Shown here piece after piece: positions 1 through 7,188 of a stretch of 12,183 nt of DNA. This DNA is from CADAWZ01 sp045114665 (GTDB lineage: Bacteria; Vulcanimicrobiota; CADAWZ01), in contig JBGUKW010000003.1 of assembly GCA_045114665.1 (NCBI GenBank), forward strand, positions 1 to 12,183. Reading direction: 5' to 3'. The notes below the pieces were generated by a model. The model was not told the DNA's origin. It did no database searches and saw only the letters and a program-made list of their open reading frames with translations. Position numbers and translations under genes: made by a program. Within the stretch, counting starts at the first letter, position 1. Every line of letters begins with the position of its first letter.

Positions 1-499
1 GTTACAACAGAGATTAGCAGGAAGTGGATTGGGTTTAAGCTATGAATTAGTTTCAAGGGATATGAGCCAAAGCAATTATTCTTCTGCAAGACAAGGATTG
101 CAAGAAGACAAAATGACCTTCTATGATTGGCGAAATTGGCTAAAGGCTCACTTTTTGGATAAGTTATTGATATGGTTTACCGAAGCCCTGTTTATTGACT
201 ACAAGAAAGAAGAGAGCAACTGGTTCTTTAGTGGTTGGAGTTGGATCGACCCACAAAAAGAAGTTGAGGCAAATTCAAAGGCACTTGATAGCGGACAGAC
301 CACTTTAGCGGAGTTATGTGCAGAGAGTGGGAAAGACTGGAAAGATGTAATAGATCAGCGTGCAAAAGAGATTGAGTATTGCAAGTCAAAGGGTATCTAT
401 TTAGATGTATCAACAAATGTTGATTATATGGAAGTACAGGCTGATCAGGTTAAGAATAGCAATACAAAGCAAGGCAAACAAAATAATGATAGTAAATAA
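1..499 (+). CDS. Phage portal protein, lambda gpB family (C-terminal part; 5' end outside window)
   Basis: This is the last 165 or so codons of a portal protein; the first complete codon is at base 2 and the frame is open to the left edge, so no start is visible. The portal forms the dodecameric ring at one head vertex through which DNA is packaged and to which the tail is joined. The recognisable part is the segment beginning LAGSGLGLSYELVSRDMSQ followed by NYSSAR. It matches the lambda gpB-family pattern 'GLGxxYExLSRDxxxxxYSSAR'. Further on, WSWIDPQKEVEANSKALDSG and a TLAEL...GKDW segment are typical of the C-terminal arm of this family, including the 'DP.KE..A' motif. The tail is Asn/Gln/Lys-rich. 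The gene ends TAA at 497-499 and overlaps the next gene by 14 bases. A TTG at 29 could be read as a start, but homology continues upstream of it, so the gene is simply truncated by the window. Confidence 0.93.
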   Translation, partial: LQQRLAGSGLGLSYELVSRDMSQSNYSSARQGLQEDKMTFYDWRNWLKAHFLDKLLIWFTEALFIDYKKEESNWFFSGWSWIDPQKEVEANSKALDSGQTTLAELCAESGKDWKDVIDQRAKEIEYCKSKGIYLDVSTNVDYMEVQADQVKNSNTKQGKQNNDSK

Positions 500-872
500 A
501 GAAGATTCCGATGCATTATTTCATTGTATTGAATTTGAAAAAAAAAGGTCTAATATAGAAAAAGTCTTATCTGCTTTACAAGAGATGAGATTAATACATA
601 TTAATCAATATTTAAATAATGAGGCTTATATTTGGTTTAAAGGCGATTTTGAAACAATCAAAAAGCAATCAAATATAATATTAAAAGTATTTAAACTATA
701 TAAAGTTGATAGGTTACAAGATTTATTTACTTTTTATAGGCTTAAATTTAATAAATTCAGTAGCAATTATAACCATACAAAATATAATGGTTTATATAAA
801 ATACGAATCTCCGATGCAATTTATGACGGAGAAAGAACTTTAGATGATTTTAGATGTATATTACCTGATTAA
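486..872 (+). CDS. Hypothetical protein, AT-rich orphan between portal and protease
   Basis: I do not recognise this 128-aa protein. The start at 486 is chosen because an AAGG lies at 471-474 upstream. A longer reading from the ATG at 405 would add 27 residues, all inside the portal gene, with no ribosome site visible. The protein is rich in Lys, Asn, Ile, Tyr and Phe. It has a probable helical N-terminal half (CIEFEKKRSNIEKVLSALQE) and an aromatic middle (EAYIWFKGDF, LQDLFTFYRLKF). No signal peptide or membrane segment is evident. Two 60-base blocks I counted inside it (601-660, 661-720) have about 23% and 18% G+C, against 48% at 1081-1140 in the capsid fusion. The position between portal and protease, the overlap with the portal and the different composition suggest a later-acquired accessory gene. 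A small head-associated protein is the alternative. Confidence 0.7.
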   Translation: MIVNKEDSDALFHCIEFEKKRSNIEKVLSALQEMRLIHINQYLNNEAYIWFKGDFETIKKQSNIILKVFKLYKVDRLQDLFTFYRLKFNKFSSNYNHTKYNGLYKIRISDAIYDGERTLDDFRCILPD

Positions 873-887
873 AAAGGAAAAAGAAAA

Positions 888-2732
888 ATGAACACCACAG
901 AGACATATTATAGAGAGGCTATCATAGAAGCCTCTGAAAAGGAAGAAGGAAGCCGTACCTTTCGGATTTCCTTTAGTTCAGAAACTCCTATTGTTCGTGC
1001 TGGTGCTTATGAGGTATTAAGACATGAGGATAATGCAGTTGACTTAACAAGACTTAATAGTATAGGCACACTTTTATTTAACCACAATCCAGACAAGCCC
1101 ATTGGGAAAGTAGAATGGGCAAGGATTGAGGACAAAAGAGGAGTTGCTGAAGTAACATTTGATTCAGATACCGACAGTGAGAACATTTACCAAAAGGTTA
1201 AAAGCGGTTCATTGCGTGGTATCTCTATTGGTTATCGTGTTGAAGAGTGGGGGAAAACGAAAGGCGGAAAAGGTGAAATGGATACTTACACCGCTGAACG
1301 GTGGACACCGCTTGAGATTTCTATAGTATCTGTACCCGCTGACCCTACAGTCGGAGTGAATAGAAGTTTAAAAGGAGAAGTAGAAAATATGGAAGGAAAA
1401 ACTTTTACCGAAGCTGACATTAACAATGTTAGGGCGGAAATGCAGGCACAGCTTGAAGCTGAGCAGACAAGATGTGCTGAAATTCTTAAATTAAGAAGTA
1501 AATACAATATTGAAAACGATGTCTGTGATAAATGGATTACAGACAAAAGAAGCGTTCAAGAAGTCAAAGATGATATTCTTGAAAGAATGGCAAAAGATAA
1601 TAGACCACCACAGACAATAAAAGGCACTGTTGAAATTACAAGAGATGAAACAGATTCTTTTATAACAAGAGCTTCGGAGTATTTGAGCGGAAGAACAATA
1701 AAAGAAGCTAACAGATATGATGATATGCAGAATATGTCAATCTTAAATGCCTGCCGTCAGCTTTTATATTTCAAGGGTACAAACTATAAAGAGTTAATGA
1801 ATATGGATAACTCAGACCTTCTTAGAACAGCAGTCAAGGGTTCAAGTGGTTTTGTTTCTCTTGTTGATAATGTAGCGAATAAATCCCTTTCAACTTGGCA
1901 AGAGGCAGGAGTTACTTACCCACATATTACCTCTTCAAGAATTGTCAAAGATTTTAGACCTGTTTCAGATTATACACTTTCAGCATTCAGTGGTGTTGAA
2001 GAAGTAACCGAAGGTGAAAATTTAACATACGATGTCTTCACAGATGAAGGCAAAAGTTTTGGAGTTAAACTCTTTAGAAGAGGATTCTTACTCACAGAAC
2101 AAATGATGATTAATGATGACATAGGTATTTTGAATGATATGAGCCGTAAAGCATCAGAGGCCGCATATAGAACATTAAATAAAGCTGTTTATTCCGTTCT
2201 TTTCAGTGCAGAAAATATCTATGACGGCAAAACCCTCTTCCATGCTGACCACGCTAATAGTGCAGGCACAGCAAGTAAAGTTAGTATAAAATCACTTGCT
2301 GAAGCAGAAAAAGCAATGAGAAAACAAAAAGATATTAGCGGTCAAGCTATACTTGACATAAGACCTTCAATTCTTATTTGTGATCCGTATGTTGGAGTAT
2401 TTGCAGGACAGTTAATCGGTTCAGCTGTTGACCCTGCTTATAATAATGCCGTTCCTAACCCAATGAAGGGTAAATACGAAATAGTAACAGACCCAATCCT
2501 TGGTGATTTCAGCGGTACAAGTGAGCAAAACTGGTTCTTAATGGCAAGACCTTCTGTTTCTCCTGTGATTAAAATTCATCATTTGTCTAAATATTCAAGA
2601 CCGACATTGACAAGTACAACAGACCTTGAAAACCTCACAATCAAATATCAGTTAACATTTAGCTTCTCTGTAAATGTTGTAGATTATAGAGGCATTTACA
2701 AAAATGCTGGTGTTGCTTTAAGCAATTACTAA
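888..2732 (+). CDS. Prohead protease / scaffold / major capsid protein fusion
   Basis: This single 614-aa polypeptide carries three morphogenesis functions. Residues 1 to about 165 are a ClpP-like/HK97-type prohead protease (S78 class). Visible landmarks are the histidine in LLFNHNPDKPIG (H66), the serine in GSLRGISIGYR (S113) and the segment WTPLEISIVSVPADPTVGV (E143, a candidate third catalytic residue). Residues 168 to about 245 are charged and helical (EMQAQLEAEQTRC, SVQEVKDDILERM), as expected for a scaffold delta-domain cleaved from the capsid. Residues about 250 to 614 are a Mu gpT-like major capsid domain, with the family hallmark KTLFHADHANSAGTA near residues 448-462, then ILICDPYVGVFAGQLIG. 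The protease would trim the scaffold from assembled subunits and itself. The gene starts 15 bases after the preceding stop, with AAAAGGA upstream, and is followed directly by the decoration gene. An internal in-frame start at codon 168 may produce protease-free capsid. Fusions of this kind are annotated in other phages. Confidence 0.93.
   Translation: MNTTETYYREAIIEASEKEEGSRTFRISFSSETPIVRAGAYEVLRHEDNAVDLTRLNSIGTLLFNHNPDKPIGKVEWARIEDKRGVAEVTFDSDTDSENIYQKVKSGSLRGISIGYRVEEWGKTKGGKGEMDTYTAERWTPLEISIVSVPADPTVGVNRSLKGEVENMEGKTFTEADINNVRAEMQAQLEAEQTRCAEILKLRSKYNIENDVCDKWITDKRSVQEVKDDILERMAKDNRPPQTIKGTVEITRDETDSFITRASEYLSGRTIKEANRYDDMQNMSILNACRQLLYFKGTNYKELMNMDNSDLLRTAVKGSSGFVSLVDNVANKSLSTWQEAGVTYPHITSSRIVKDFRPVSDYTLSAFSGVEEVTEGENLTYDVFTDEGKSFGVKLFRRGFLLTEQMMINDDIGILNDMSRKASEAAYRTLNKAVYSVLFSAENIYDGKTLFHADHANSAGTASKVSIKSLAEAEKAMRKQKDISGQAILDIRPSILICDPYVGVFAGQLIGSAVDPAYNNAVPNPMKGKYEIVTDPILGDFSGTSEQNWFLMARPSVSPVIKIHHLSKYSRPTLTSTTDLENLTIKYQLTFSFSVNVVDYRGIYKNAGVALSNY
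1373..1391 (+). promoter_or_regulatory. Possible internal ribosome site and in-frame start for scaffold-capsid only
   Basis: Inside the protease-capsid fusion, AGGAG at 1373-1377 lies 11 bases before an ATG at 1389-1391 that is in frame with the fusion (codon 168). Translation from here would give a 447-aa scaffold plus capsid protein lacking the protease. The ATG falls at the boundary between the protease domain, ending near VNRSLKGEVEN, and the scaffold segment starting MEGKTFTEAD, which makes coincidence less likely. The spacing is a little long. Lambda gpC/Nu3 is a known case of a nested in-frame start between protease and scaffold; here the capsid domain would be included as well. This is inference from sequence only. 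Confidence 0.5.
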
Positions 2733-2740
2733 GGAGGTGA
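2731..2740 (+). promoter_or_regulatory. Near-perfect Shine-Dalgarno for the decoration gene
   Basis: AAGGAGGTGA at 2731-2740 is a full complement to the usual 3' end of 16S rRNA. It sits 6 bases before the ATG at 2747 and overlaps the stop codon of the capsid fusion. It is the strongest ribosome site in the window, fitting a protein needed in hundreds of copies per head. Confidence 0.8.
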
Positions 2741-2746
2741 AAGAGA

Positions 2747-3109
2747 ATGGCTACTGTAAAAATTCAATATCCGGGTAACGGATTTAATCCACATTTTGTA
2801 AACGATACTGGAGCAACCTGTCCACAATTAGAGCCTATATTCAAGAATAATCTTGTAATGATTCCTATTCGTGATATTCCAAATGGTGATACAGGTGCTG
2901 TAGATATAAGCGGTGCTTATGAGTTTGAAGCTGATGCAAATACTTATCAAATAGGCTCACTTGTCTATTATAGTACAGTAACAGGTACAGTAAACCAGAC
3001 GGCAACAAATCATTTAGTCGGCATGGTTCTTAGAAAAAGAACAGTAGGTACAAAACATTTTGTAACTGTTCAAATAAATAATCTTGGCGTTTATGTTCCT
3101 GCGGAGTAG
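2747..3109 (+). CDS. Capsid decoration (cement) protein, DUF2190-like
   Basis: This is a 120-aa protein directly after the major capsid gene. The sequence is mostly predicted beta strand with a long polar stretch (GDTGAVDISGAYEFEADA). It is followed by a small-domain pattern in which YQIGSLVYYSTVTGTVNQTA, then LVGMVLRK, then HFVTVQINN alternate strands and turns. This 'G..V.. / G.vt.. / vG.v' arrangement is that of DUF2190-type proteins, which bind the outside of the capsid lattice and stabilise it after expansion. The length (about 110-125 aa) and the position immediately downstream of the capsid fit the family. It has the strongest ribosome site in the window. The family call rests on pattern and synteny; a lambda gpD-like decoration role is the likely function whichever family it belongs to. 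Confidence 0.75.
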   Translation: MATVKIQYPGNGFNPHFVNDTGATCPQLEPIFKNNLVMIPIRDIPNGDTGAVDISGAYEFEADANTYQIGSLVYYSTVTGTVNQTATNHLVGMVLRKRTVGTKHFVTVQINNLGVYVPAE

Positions 3110-3112
3110 CCT

Positions 3113-3490
3113 ATGTCTTTTGGAGATAAATTTAAAAAACTCCTAAAAAAAGATGCGACAAAGATAATCAAAAAGAGTGGGCTTTGGGAGCCGACAGAAA
3201 TAAGGCGTTGTTCTGATAATGTAACGGCTAAAATTACCTGTGCAATAACACAGGATTTAGATGAAATGCTTTTGGAAAACTACAGAACCTTTGAAGTCGA
3301 AGGTGCTTTAGGTTTATATCTCAATAGCATTAATATGAATGTTTTAGTCGAGGATTGGGATAACGCCTTTGTTCATCCTCCTATTGCTAAACAAGAATAT
3401 ATAATTAACGGACAGATTTATGAAATCCGAAAGGCATTTAATCATTTAGGGGTTTTTTATCAAATTAATTTCAGTTCATTAGGGACTTAA
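3113..3490 (+). CDS. Probable head-tail joining / head completion protein (gpFII-like)
   Basis: This 125-aa protein starts 3 bases after the decoration gene stop, with GGAG at 3103-3106 inside the end of that gene, so the two are probably translationally coupled. The N-terminus is a basic helix (FGDKFKKLLKKDATKIIKKS). The rest looks like a beta barrel, ending with the 'D.f.i.g..Y.I......g.v..i.l' pattern seen in lambda gpFII-type connectors (KQEYIINGQIYEIRKAFNHL, then YQINFSSLGT). Proteins of this type sit under the portal and provide the surface to which the preassembled tail binds. Similarity is too low to be sure by eye. The position between decoration gene and tail-completion genes supports the role; an adaptor or stopper of another fold is the alternative. 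Confidence 0.6.
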   Translation: MSFGDKFKKLLKKDATKIIKKSGLWEPTEIRRCSDNVTAKITCAITQDLDEMLLENYRTFEVEGALGLYLNSINMNVLVEDWDNAFVHPPIAKQEYIINGQIYEIRKAFNHLGVFYQINFSSLGT

Positions 3491-3495
3491 AGATT

Positions 3496-4014
3496 ATGAT
3501 TAAGATTAAAGTTGATACAAAAGGCGTTGCAAGAATTATAGGTGAAATACAAGACCAATTCAAGAAGATGGGAAAATTAGCTATGGAAAAAACAACTGAT
3601 GAAGTAAAGAAAATAGCTAAAGAATCTATTAGAGATGTTTATGAGTTGGATGAAAGTGTTTTTAATATTCCTGCTTATTATGAAGAGAATATTGAAATAG
3701 ATGATGATTCAGCAACTATAAGCATAATGGGTGAAGAGATACCACTTGAAGAGGGTTTTTATTTAGAAGGCCCAGAACATACACAAAAAGGCGACCCAGT
3801 TTATTATAGAATTAGAAGAGGAATTACAGAAAAATTTCCTTCTTATGGTTTTATAGGACATACAACGGCTTATAAAAGAAGAACTTCAAAATCCAGTCCT
3901 TATGTAAGATATGGCACTCCTTCTATTCCAGATATGATAGGCAATCAATCAACTCGTTTTCTTATATCTCTTGGTGAAGAATTTGAAAAACATTTAAATG
4001 AAAGCATAGGGTAG
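3496..4014 (+). CDS. Probable tail completion / minor tail protein (gpZ or HK97 gp10-like)
   Basis: This is a 172-aa protein. The N-terminal half is helical and charged (IIGEIQDQFKKMGKLAMEKT, TDEVKKIAKESIRDVYELDE), followed by acidic strands (EIDDDSATISIMGEE). The C-terminal half has the 'YVRYGTPSIPDMIGNQSTRF' segment and a final helix (LGEEFEKHLNESIG). A long N-terminal helix, then a small beta domain, then a C-terminal helix is the layout of the lambda gpZ / HK97 gp10 group, which finishes the head-proximal end of the tail. The start ATG at 3496 has only a weak AGGG (3481-3484) upstream, so it is probably translated by coupling with the gene before. The exact family is uncertain; the tail-completion role is inferred from position and general shape. 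Confidence 0.6.
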   Translation: MIKIKVDTKGVARIIGEIQDQFKKMGKLAMEKTTDEVKKIAKESIRDVYELDESVFNIPAYYEENIEIDDDSATISIMGEEIPLEEGFYLEGPEHTQKGDPVYYRIRRGITEKFPSYGFIGHTTAYKRRTSKSSPYVRYGTPSIPDMIGNQSTRFLISLGEEFEKHLNESIG

Positions 4015-4020
4015 GAAACG

Positions 4021-4557
4021 ATGTCAAATAGTATTTCAAAAATAATTGATGGATATAACCCTCTTGATTTTGAAAAACGGCTTGCTTCTTTTTTACGGTC
4101 TTTATTTGAAAATCTTACTATTCAAGACCCGGTAGATAAGAATAATAAAATGAAAATCAATATATATGAAAGTGAGTTTCCAGAAAGAGATGTAACAAAA
4201 TTAAATAAACTATCTCCTTATTGTTTAGCTCAATTTGTAAAAGAAACATATTCTGAAGAGGGCTGTGTTTTTTTAGGCCGTGTTATAATTTCAACTTATG
4301 GTCAGAACACTTCTATAAATAGGCAGGATAATCAAGTTATAGGTTCTCATATCGTCAATAAACTAATAACGAATCCTAACGGAGCTTTGAATCCGTTTAG
4401 GATTCTTGTTAAAGGCAAATATAAAATCACTTATGAACTCGTAGAGCAACAGCCTACGAGTTTATTTGTTTTTGGTTTCGTCCAATTTTATTGTTTAGCA
4501 TTTACTGCTATGAACAATGCGTTAGAAGAGTTTGCAAAATTACTCGGAGGTAATTAA
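4021..4557 (+). CDS. Probable tail terminator protein
   Basis: This is a 178-aa protein with no strongly diagnostic motif. It opens with a helix (FEKRLASFLRSLFENL) and continues with alternating strands and helices. One segment is ISTYGQNTSINRQDNQVIG followed by HIVNKLITNPNGALNPFRIL. It ends VFGFVQFYCLAFTAMNNALE plus a short helix. Proteins of this size and order, placed after the gp10/gpZ-like gene and shortly before the sheath, are usually the tail terminators. These form a ring that stops tube and sheath growth and joins the tail to the head. The ATG at 4021 is preceded by AGGA overlapping the upstream stop. The TAA at 4555-4557 overlaps the next ATG by one base. The call is mostly by gene order. 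Confidence 0.55.
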   Translation: MSNSISKIIDGYNPLDFEKRLASFLRSLFENLTIQDPVDKNNKMKINIYESEFPERDVTKLNKLSPYCLAQFVKETYSEEGCVFLGRVIISTYGQNTSINRQDNQVIGSHIVNKLITNPNGALNPFRILVKGKYKITYELVEQQPTSLFVFGFVQFYCLAFTAMNNALEEFAKLLGGN

Positions 4558-4766
4558 TGTATATGTACCTTGGTGTTACACTTATAAAGCAAGGTCTTCG
4601 TCACGGAGATACATTTTTGGAATTTCCAAAACATATAACAGATAAGGATATTTTAGACCTTATCATTCCTATAGAAAAATTACAAGTGGCACAAAAGGAA
4701 ATGAAAAATCCTGCTTCTTTGTACTCAATAAAAATTCAAAGATTAATCAAAAAAAGGAGAGATTAG
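4557..4766 (+). CDS. Small hypothetical protein upstream of the tail sheath
   Basis: This 69-aa protein starts at an ATG that shares its A with the preceding stop (TAATG), with CGGAGG at 4545-4550 giving a strong, well-spaced ribosome site. A second in-frame ATG at 4563 is an alternative start. The protein begins with a hydrophobic strand (MYMYLGVTLIKQG). It then has FPKHITDKDILDLIIPIEKL, which looks helical, and ends in a basic tail (IKIQRLIKKRRD). I do not recognise a family. Mu-like phages carry a small DUF2635-type gene just before the sheath, so this could be a positional counterpart, but I see no clear sequence match. Strong coupling to both neighbours argues that it is real and has a tail-related job. 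Confidence 0.7.
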   Translation: MYMYLGVTLIKQGLRHGDTFLEFPKHITDKDILDLIIPIEKLQVAQKEMKNPASLYSIKIQRLIKKRRD

Positions 4767-4769
4767 AAA

Positions 4770-6482
4770 ATGCCTAATTTCAAACATGGTATTTACTACA
4801 CTGAAGCAACTACTGAAACTGCTCCAGATGTACAGTATGGGCAGATTCCAGTATATATAGGTTTAGCTCCAATCAATTTGGCAACAAACCCTGCAGAAGC
4901 GAACAAACCTGTTCTTATTAGTTCATTAAGTGAATTTAAAGACAAATTCGGTTATGTCGAAGATTTTACATATACACTCTGTGAGGCCGCCTGCTATCAC
5001 TTCAAAAAAGCAAATATAGCTCCTATCGTTTGTATAAATATTCTTGATTCTTCAACTTTTGTTTCTGCTAATCAATCAGCAATAGTCAAAAAAGACGGCT
5101 CTGTTTTTACAATGAATGTAAAGGGTGTGCTTAAAGATTCTGTTACTGTAAAGGGAATTACAGGTTATACAGACGGAGATGAAACAACCAAAATTCAATT
5201 AGTTGAAGCTACTGAATTAAATGCAAATGCAAGTGTAGGAAAATTTATTTATCAAGGTTATGCTATTGTTGATTCCGCCACAACAGGATATGAAGAGGTC
5301 GTTAATACAACTCCTTCAGATGGTGAAATATCATTAGCAGATGCACAGGCAAAAAATCCAAATGCAACTGTTGGCGATTTTATTGCCATTGAACAAAGTT
5401 ATTTGCTTTCTAATACTTCGGTAACTGGAGCAAAAGAGATTATAGCAAATTATACTTCTTTAGTTGCAAGTGATTATATATTATCTTTTGATTCAGACGG
5501 AAATCTTATTATAACTCCTGAATCAAATGGAAATATTACAAGCTCAATGAATGCTTTACATGTTAGTTTCTCAAAAATCAATCCTTCAGCTGTAACATCA
5601 AGCCATATAATCGGTTCTGTAAGTCCTACAACTGGAATCAGAACAGGCCTACAAGCTATAGATTATGTCTATGGTGAAATCTCCCAGCCACCGGGAATGA
5701 TTGTAGCACCGGGTTTTAGTCATATTCCAATGGTTGCACAAGCATTAATAGAAAAATCAAAGGAAATTTCAGGTTCATTTCCTGCTCTTGTAATTGCCGA
5801 TATTGATTCATCAGCCGATGGTTCTCCTTATTTTTCTGGTGTAAAGGCTTGGAAAGATAATAACGGTTATAGTCATAACGATTTAGTCGCATGCTATCCT
5901 ATGGCTAAAGTCGGTGATTTAACATTCCACATGTCAACTGTAGTAGCAGCAACAAAACAGGGAACTCTTTCTCTTGAATCAGCTTATGGTACACCATGTG
6001 AAAGCCCTTCAAATAAAAAGACCGCTATAACAAGCCTTGTCAATATGAAAGGTGAAAACATTATTATTGATAATGTAACGGCTAACACATTGAATGAGGC
6101 GGGTATTGTAACTGCATTGAAGGTTGGCTTAGACATAGTAGTTTGGGGAAATCATACAACTGTATTTCCTGAAAGTACAGACCCAAAAGATATATGGATA
6201 AGTACACGCTCACTCTTCCATTATATAATTTCTATTATAATAATGACATATTGGAAAAAGATTGATGAAAGGTCAACTCCTTCAAATGTTCAGAGTGTAG
6301 AGGATGCAATCAATAACTGGTTAACCAGTTTGGCTGCAAAGGAAATTTTACAAGATGGTTCTTGTAAGTTGAATGGCACAACAGACAATACTGTAAATTA
6401 TGACCTTAACTGGTTTGACTTTAAGCCAATGCAGGCTTTGAATTTCAATTCTTATTTCAAATCCAGTGTAGAAGCAGCATAA
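4770..6482 (+). CDS. Contractile tail sheath protein (Mu gpL-like)
   Basis: This 570-aa protein forms the outer contractile sheath around the tail tube; its presence makes this a myovirus-type tail. Residues 1-95 are the typical N-terminal region (HGIYYTEATTETAP, IPVYIGLAPINLA, PVLISSLSEFKDKFGY, YHFKKANIAPIVCINIL). Residues about 100-285 form an inserted, surface-type domain holding a degenerate repeat (NANASVGKFI at 151-160, NPNATVGDFI at 197-205). The conserved core resumes near residue 290 (TGLQAIDYVYGE, QPPGMIVAPGFSHIPMVAQA) and runs to the C-terminus. That part includes the arginine-led helix ISTRSLFHYIISIIIMTYWK and the NNWLTSLAAKEILQDGSC segment, which pack the sheath core against the tube. 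AGGAG at 4755-4759 precedes the ATG. A hairpin terminator follows the stop. Confidence 0.92.
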   Translation: MPNFKHGIYYTEATTETAPDVQYGQIPVYIGLAPINLATNPAEANKPVLISSLSEFKDKFGYVEDFTYTLCEAACYHFKKANIAPIVCINILDSSTFVSANQSAIVKKDGSVFTMNVKGVLKDSVTVKGITGYTDGDETTKIQLVEATELNANASVGKFIYQGYAIVDSATTGYEEVVNTTPSDGEISLADAQAKNPNATVGDFIAIEQSYLLSNTSVTGAKEIIANYTSLVASDYILSFDSDGNLIITPESNGNITSSMNALHVSFSKINPSAVTSSHIIGSVSPTTGIRTGLQAIDYVYGEISQPPGMIVAPGFSHIPMVAQALIEKSKEISGSFPALVIADIDSSADGSPYFSGVKAWKDNNGYSHNDLVACYPMAKVGDLTFHMSTVVAATKQGTLSLESAYGTPCESPSNKKTAITSLVNMKGENIIIDNVTANTLNEAGIVTALKVGLDIVVWGNHTTVFPESTDPKDIWISTRSLFHYIISIIIMTYWKKIDERSTPSNVQSVEDAINNWLTSLAAKEILQDGSCKLNGTTDNTVNYDLNWFDFKPMQALNFNSYFKSSVEAA

Positions 6483-6489
6483 AAAAAAC

Positions 6490-6530
6490 AAGAGGTAGTT
6501 GAATTTTTCAGCTACCTCTTTTGATTTTTT
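6490..6530 (+). terminator. Rho-independent terminator-like hairpin between sheath and tube
   Basis: The left arm at 6490-6501 (AAGAGGTAGTTG) pairs with the right arm at 6509-6520 (CAGCTACCTCTT). The result is a 12-bp stem with one G-U pair and a 7-base loop. A T-rich tail (TTGATTTTTT, 6521-6530) follows. It lies 8 bases after the sheath stop and just before the tube gene's AAGGAG (6533-6538). It most likely acts as a partial terminator, or as a stabiliser of the sheath mRNA 3' end, since the next gene continues the same module and no clear promoter is seen between them. Confidence 0.8.
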
Positions 6531-6545
6531 AAAAGGAGATTAAAT

Positions 6546-7181
6546 ATGAACACTTTAGCTGAAGCAACCGCTTACTATAAAGTATATAATGCTGATGGCT
6601 CCCAGTTTTATGGAGAAACAAGTTTTGAATTTCCTGAACTCAAAAAAGCCACGGTGGAATTAAAAGGGAGTGGAATTATAGGAAAAATAGACGCTCCTAT
6701 CGAGTTAGCACTTGAACCAATATCAGCTTCTCTTAACTTCAGAACTCTTCAACAGAATATGATAAAATTTTTAGATGCAGGTAAAAAGAGTTTTACTTGT
6801 GTTTTGTTAACGCAGGAAACAGATGTCGCAACTCTTGCTCCAGTTTACAAAGGTTGGAAAGTTCTTTTAGAAGGTAAATCAAAATCTGTTGAACTCGGCA
6901 AGGCTGAGGCTGGTGAATCTTCTGATTCTAAATGCGAATTAGAAGTTTATCACATCAAAATTTGGCAGGATGGTCAAGAAATACTTGACATCAATAAACT
7001 CGGTGGAGTGTATAAAATTCTTGGTGTAGATTACATGCAAGCCATTAATCAAGGATTAGGAAATGGCACGAATGTCGATCTTAGTTTTGCCAGTAATGCA
7101 CAAGCAGCAGTTCTAAATCAACTTCAGATTGGAATGACTTCCCCAACCACTTCACTTTCTGCAATAGTAAACAGTTTATAA
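6546..7181 (+). CDS. Major tail tube protein (P2 gpFII / Mu gpM-like)
   Basis: This 211-aa protein makes the inner tube through which DNA passes. The N-terminal stretch AEATAYYKVYNADGSQFYGE followed by SFEFPELKKATVELKGSGIIGKIDAP has the layout of the contractile-phage tube family (PF04985 type). There the segment 'P.l......ke.rgaG..G.vd.p' leads into beta strands (IELALEPISASLNFRTL). A second beta section (FTCVLLTQ, YKGWKVLLEGKSKSVELGKA) is followed by the conserved strand CELEVYHIKIWQDGQEIL and ILDINKLGGVYKILGVDYMQ, the 'iDi.n.v..vnG.D.' tail of the family. The C-terminal 40 residues are Asn/Ala/Ser-rich and probably extended. The length is slightly above the usual ~170 aa because of this tail. 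It is translated from AAGGAG at 6533-6538, seven bases before the ATG, and is bracketed by hairpins on both sides. Confidence 0.88.
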   Translation: MNTLAEATAYYKVYNADGSQFYGETSFEFPELKKATVELKGSGIIGKIDAPIELALEPISASLNFRTLQQNMIKFLDAGKKSFTCVLLTQETDVATLAPVYKGWKVLLEGKSKSVELGKAEAGESSDSKCELEVYHIKIWQDGQEILDINKLGGVYKILGVDYMQAINQGLGNGTNVDLSFASNAQAAVLNQLQIGMTSPTTSLSAIVNSL

Positions 7182-7188
7182 ACAAAAT

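Noticed and set aside
228..416. Minus-strand 62-codon ORF within the portal gene
   Set aside because: Antisense shadow of a clearly coding portal frame, with no ribosome site or recognisable protein.
405..485. Longer start (ATG at 405) for the gene after the portal
   Set aside because: It would add 27 residues entirely inside the portal gene with no ribosome site; the ATG at 486 has AAGG upstream and a normal 14-base overlap.
1286..1546. Minus-strand 86-codon ORF under the capsid fusion
   Set aside because: Serine/leucine-rich antisense translation of a well-supported gene; no independent support.
6521..6545. Possible promoter between sheath and tube
   Set aside because: The AT-rich sequence is explained by the terminator T-tract and ribosome site; no -35/-10 pair with proper spacing is convincing.
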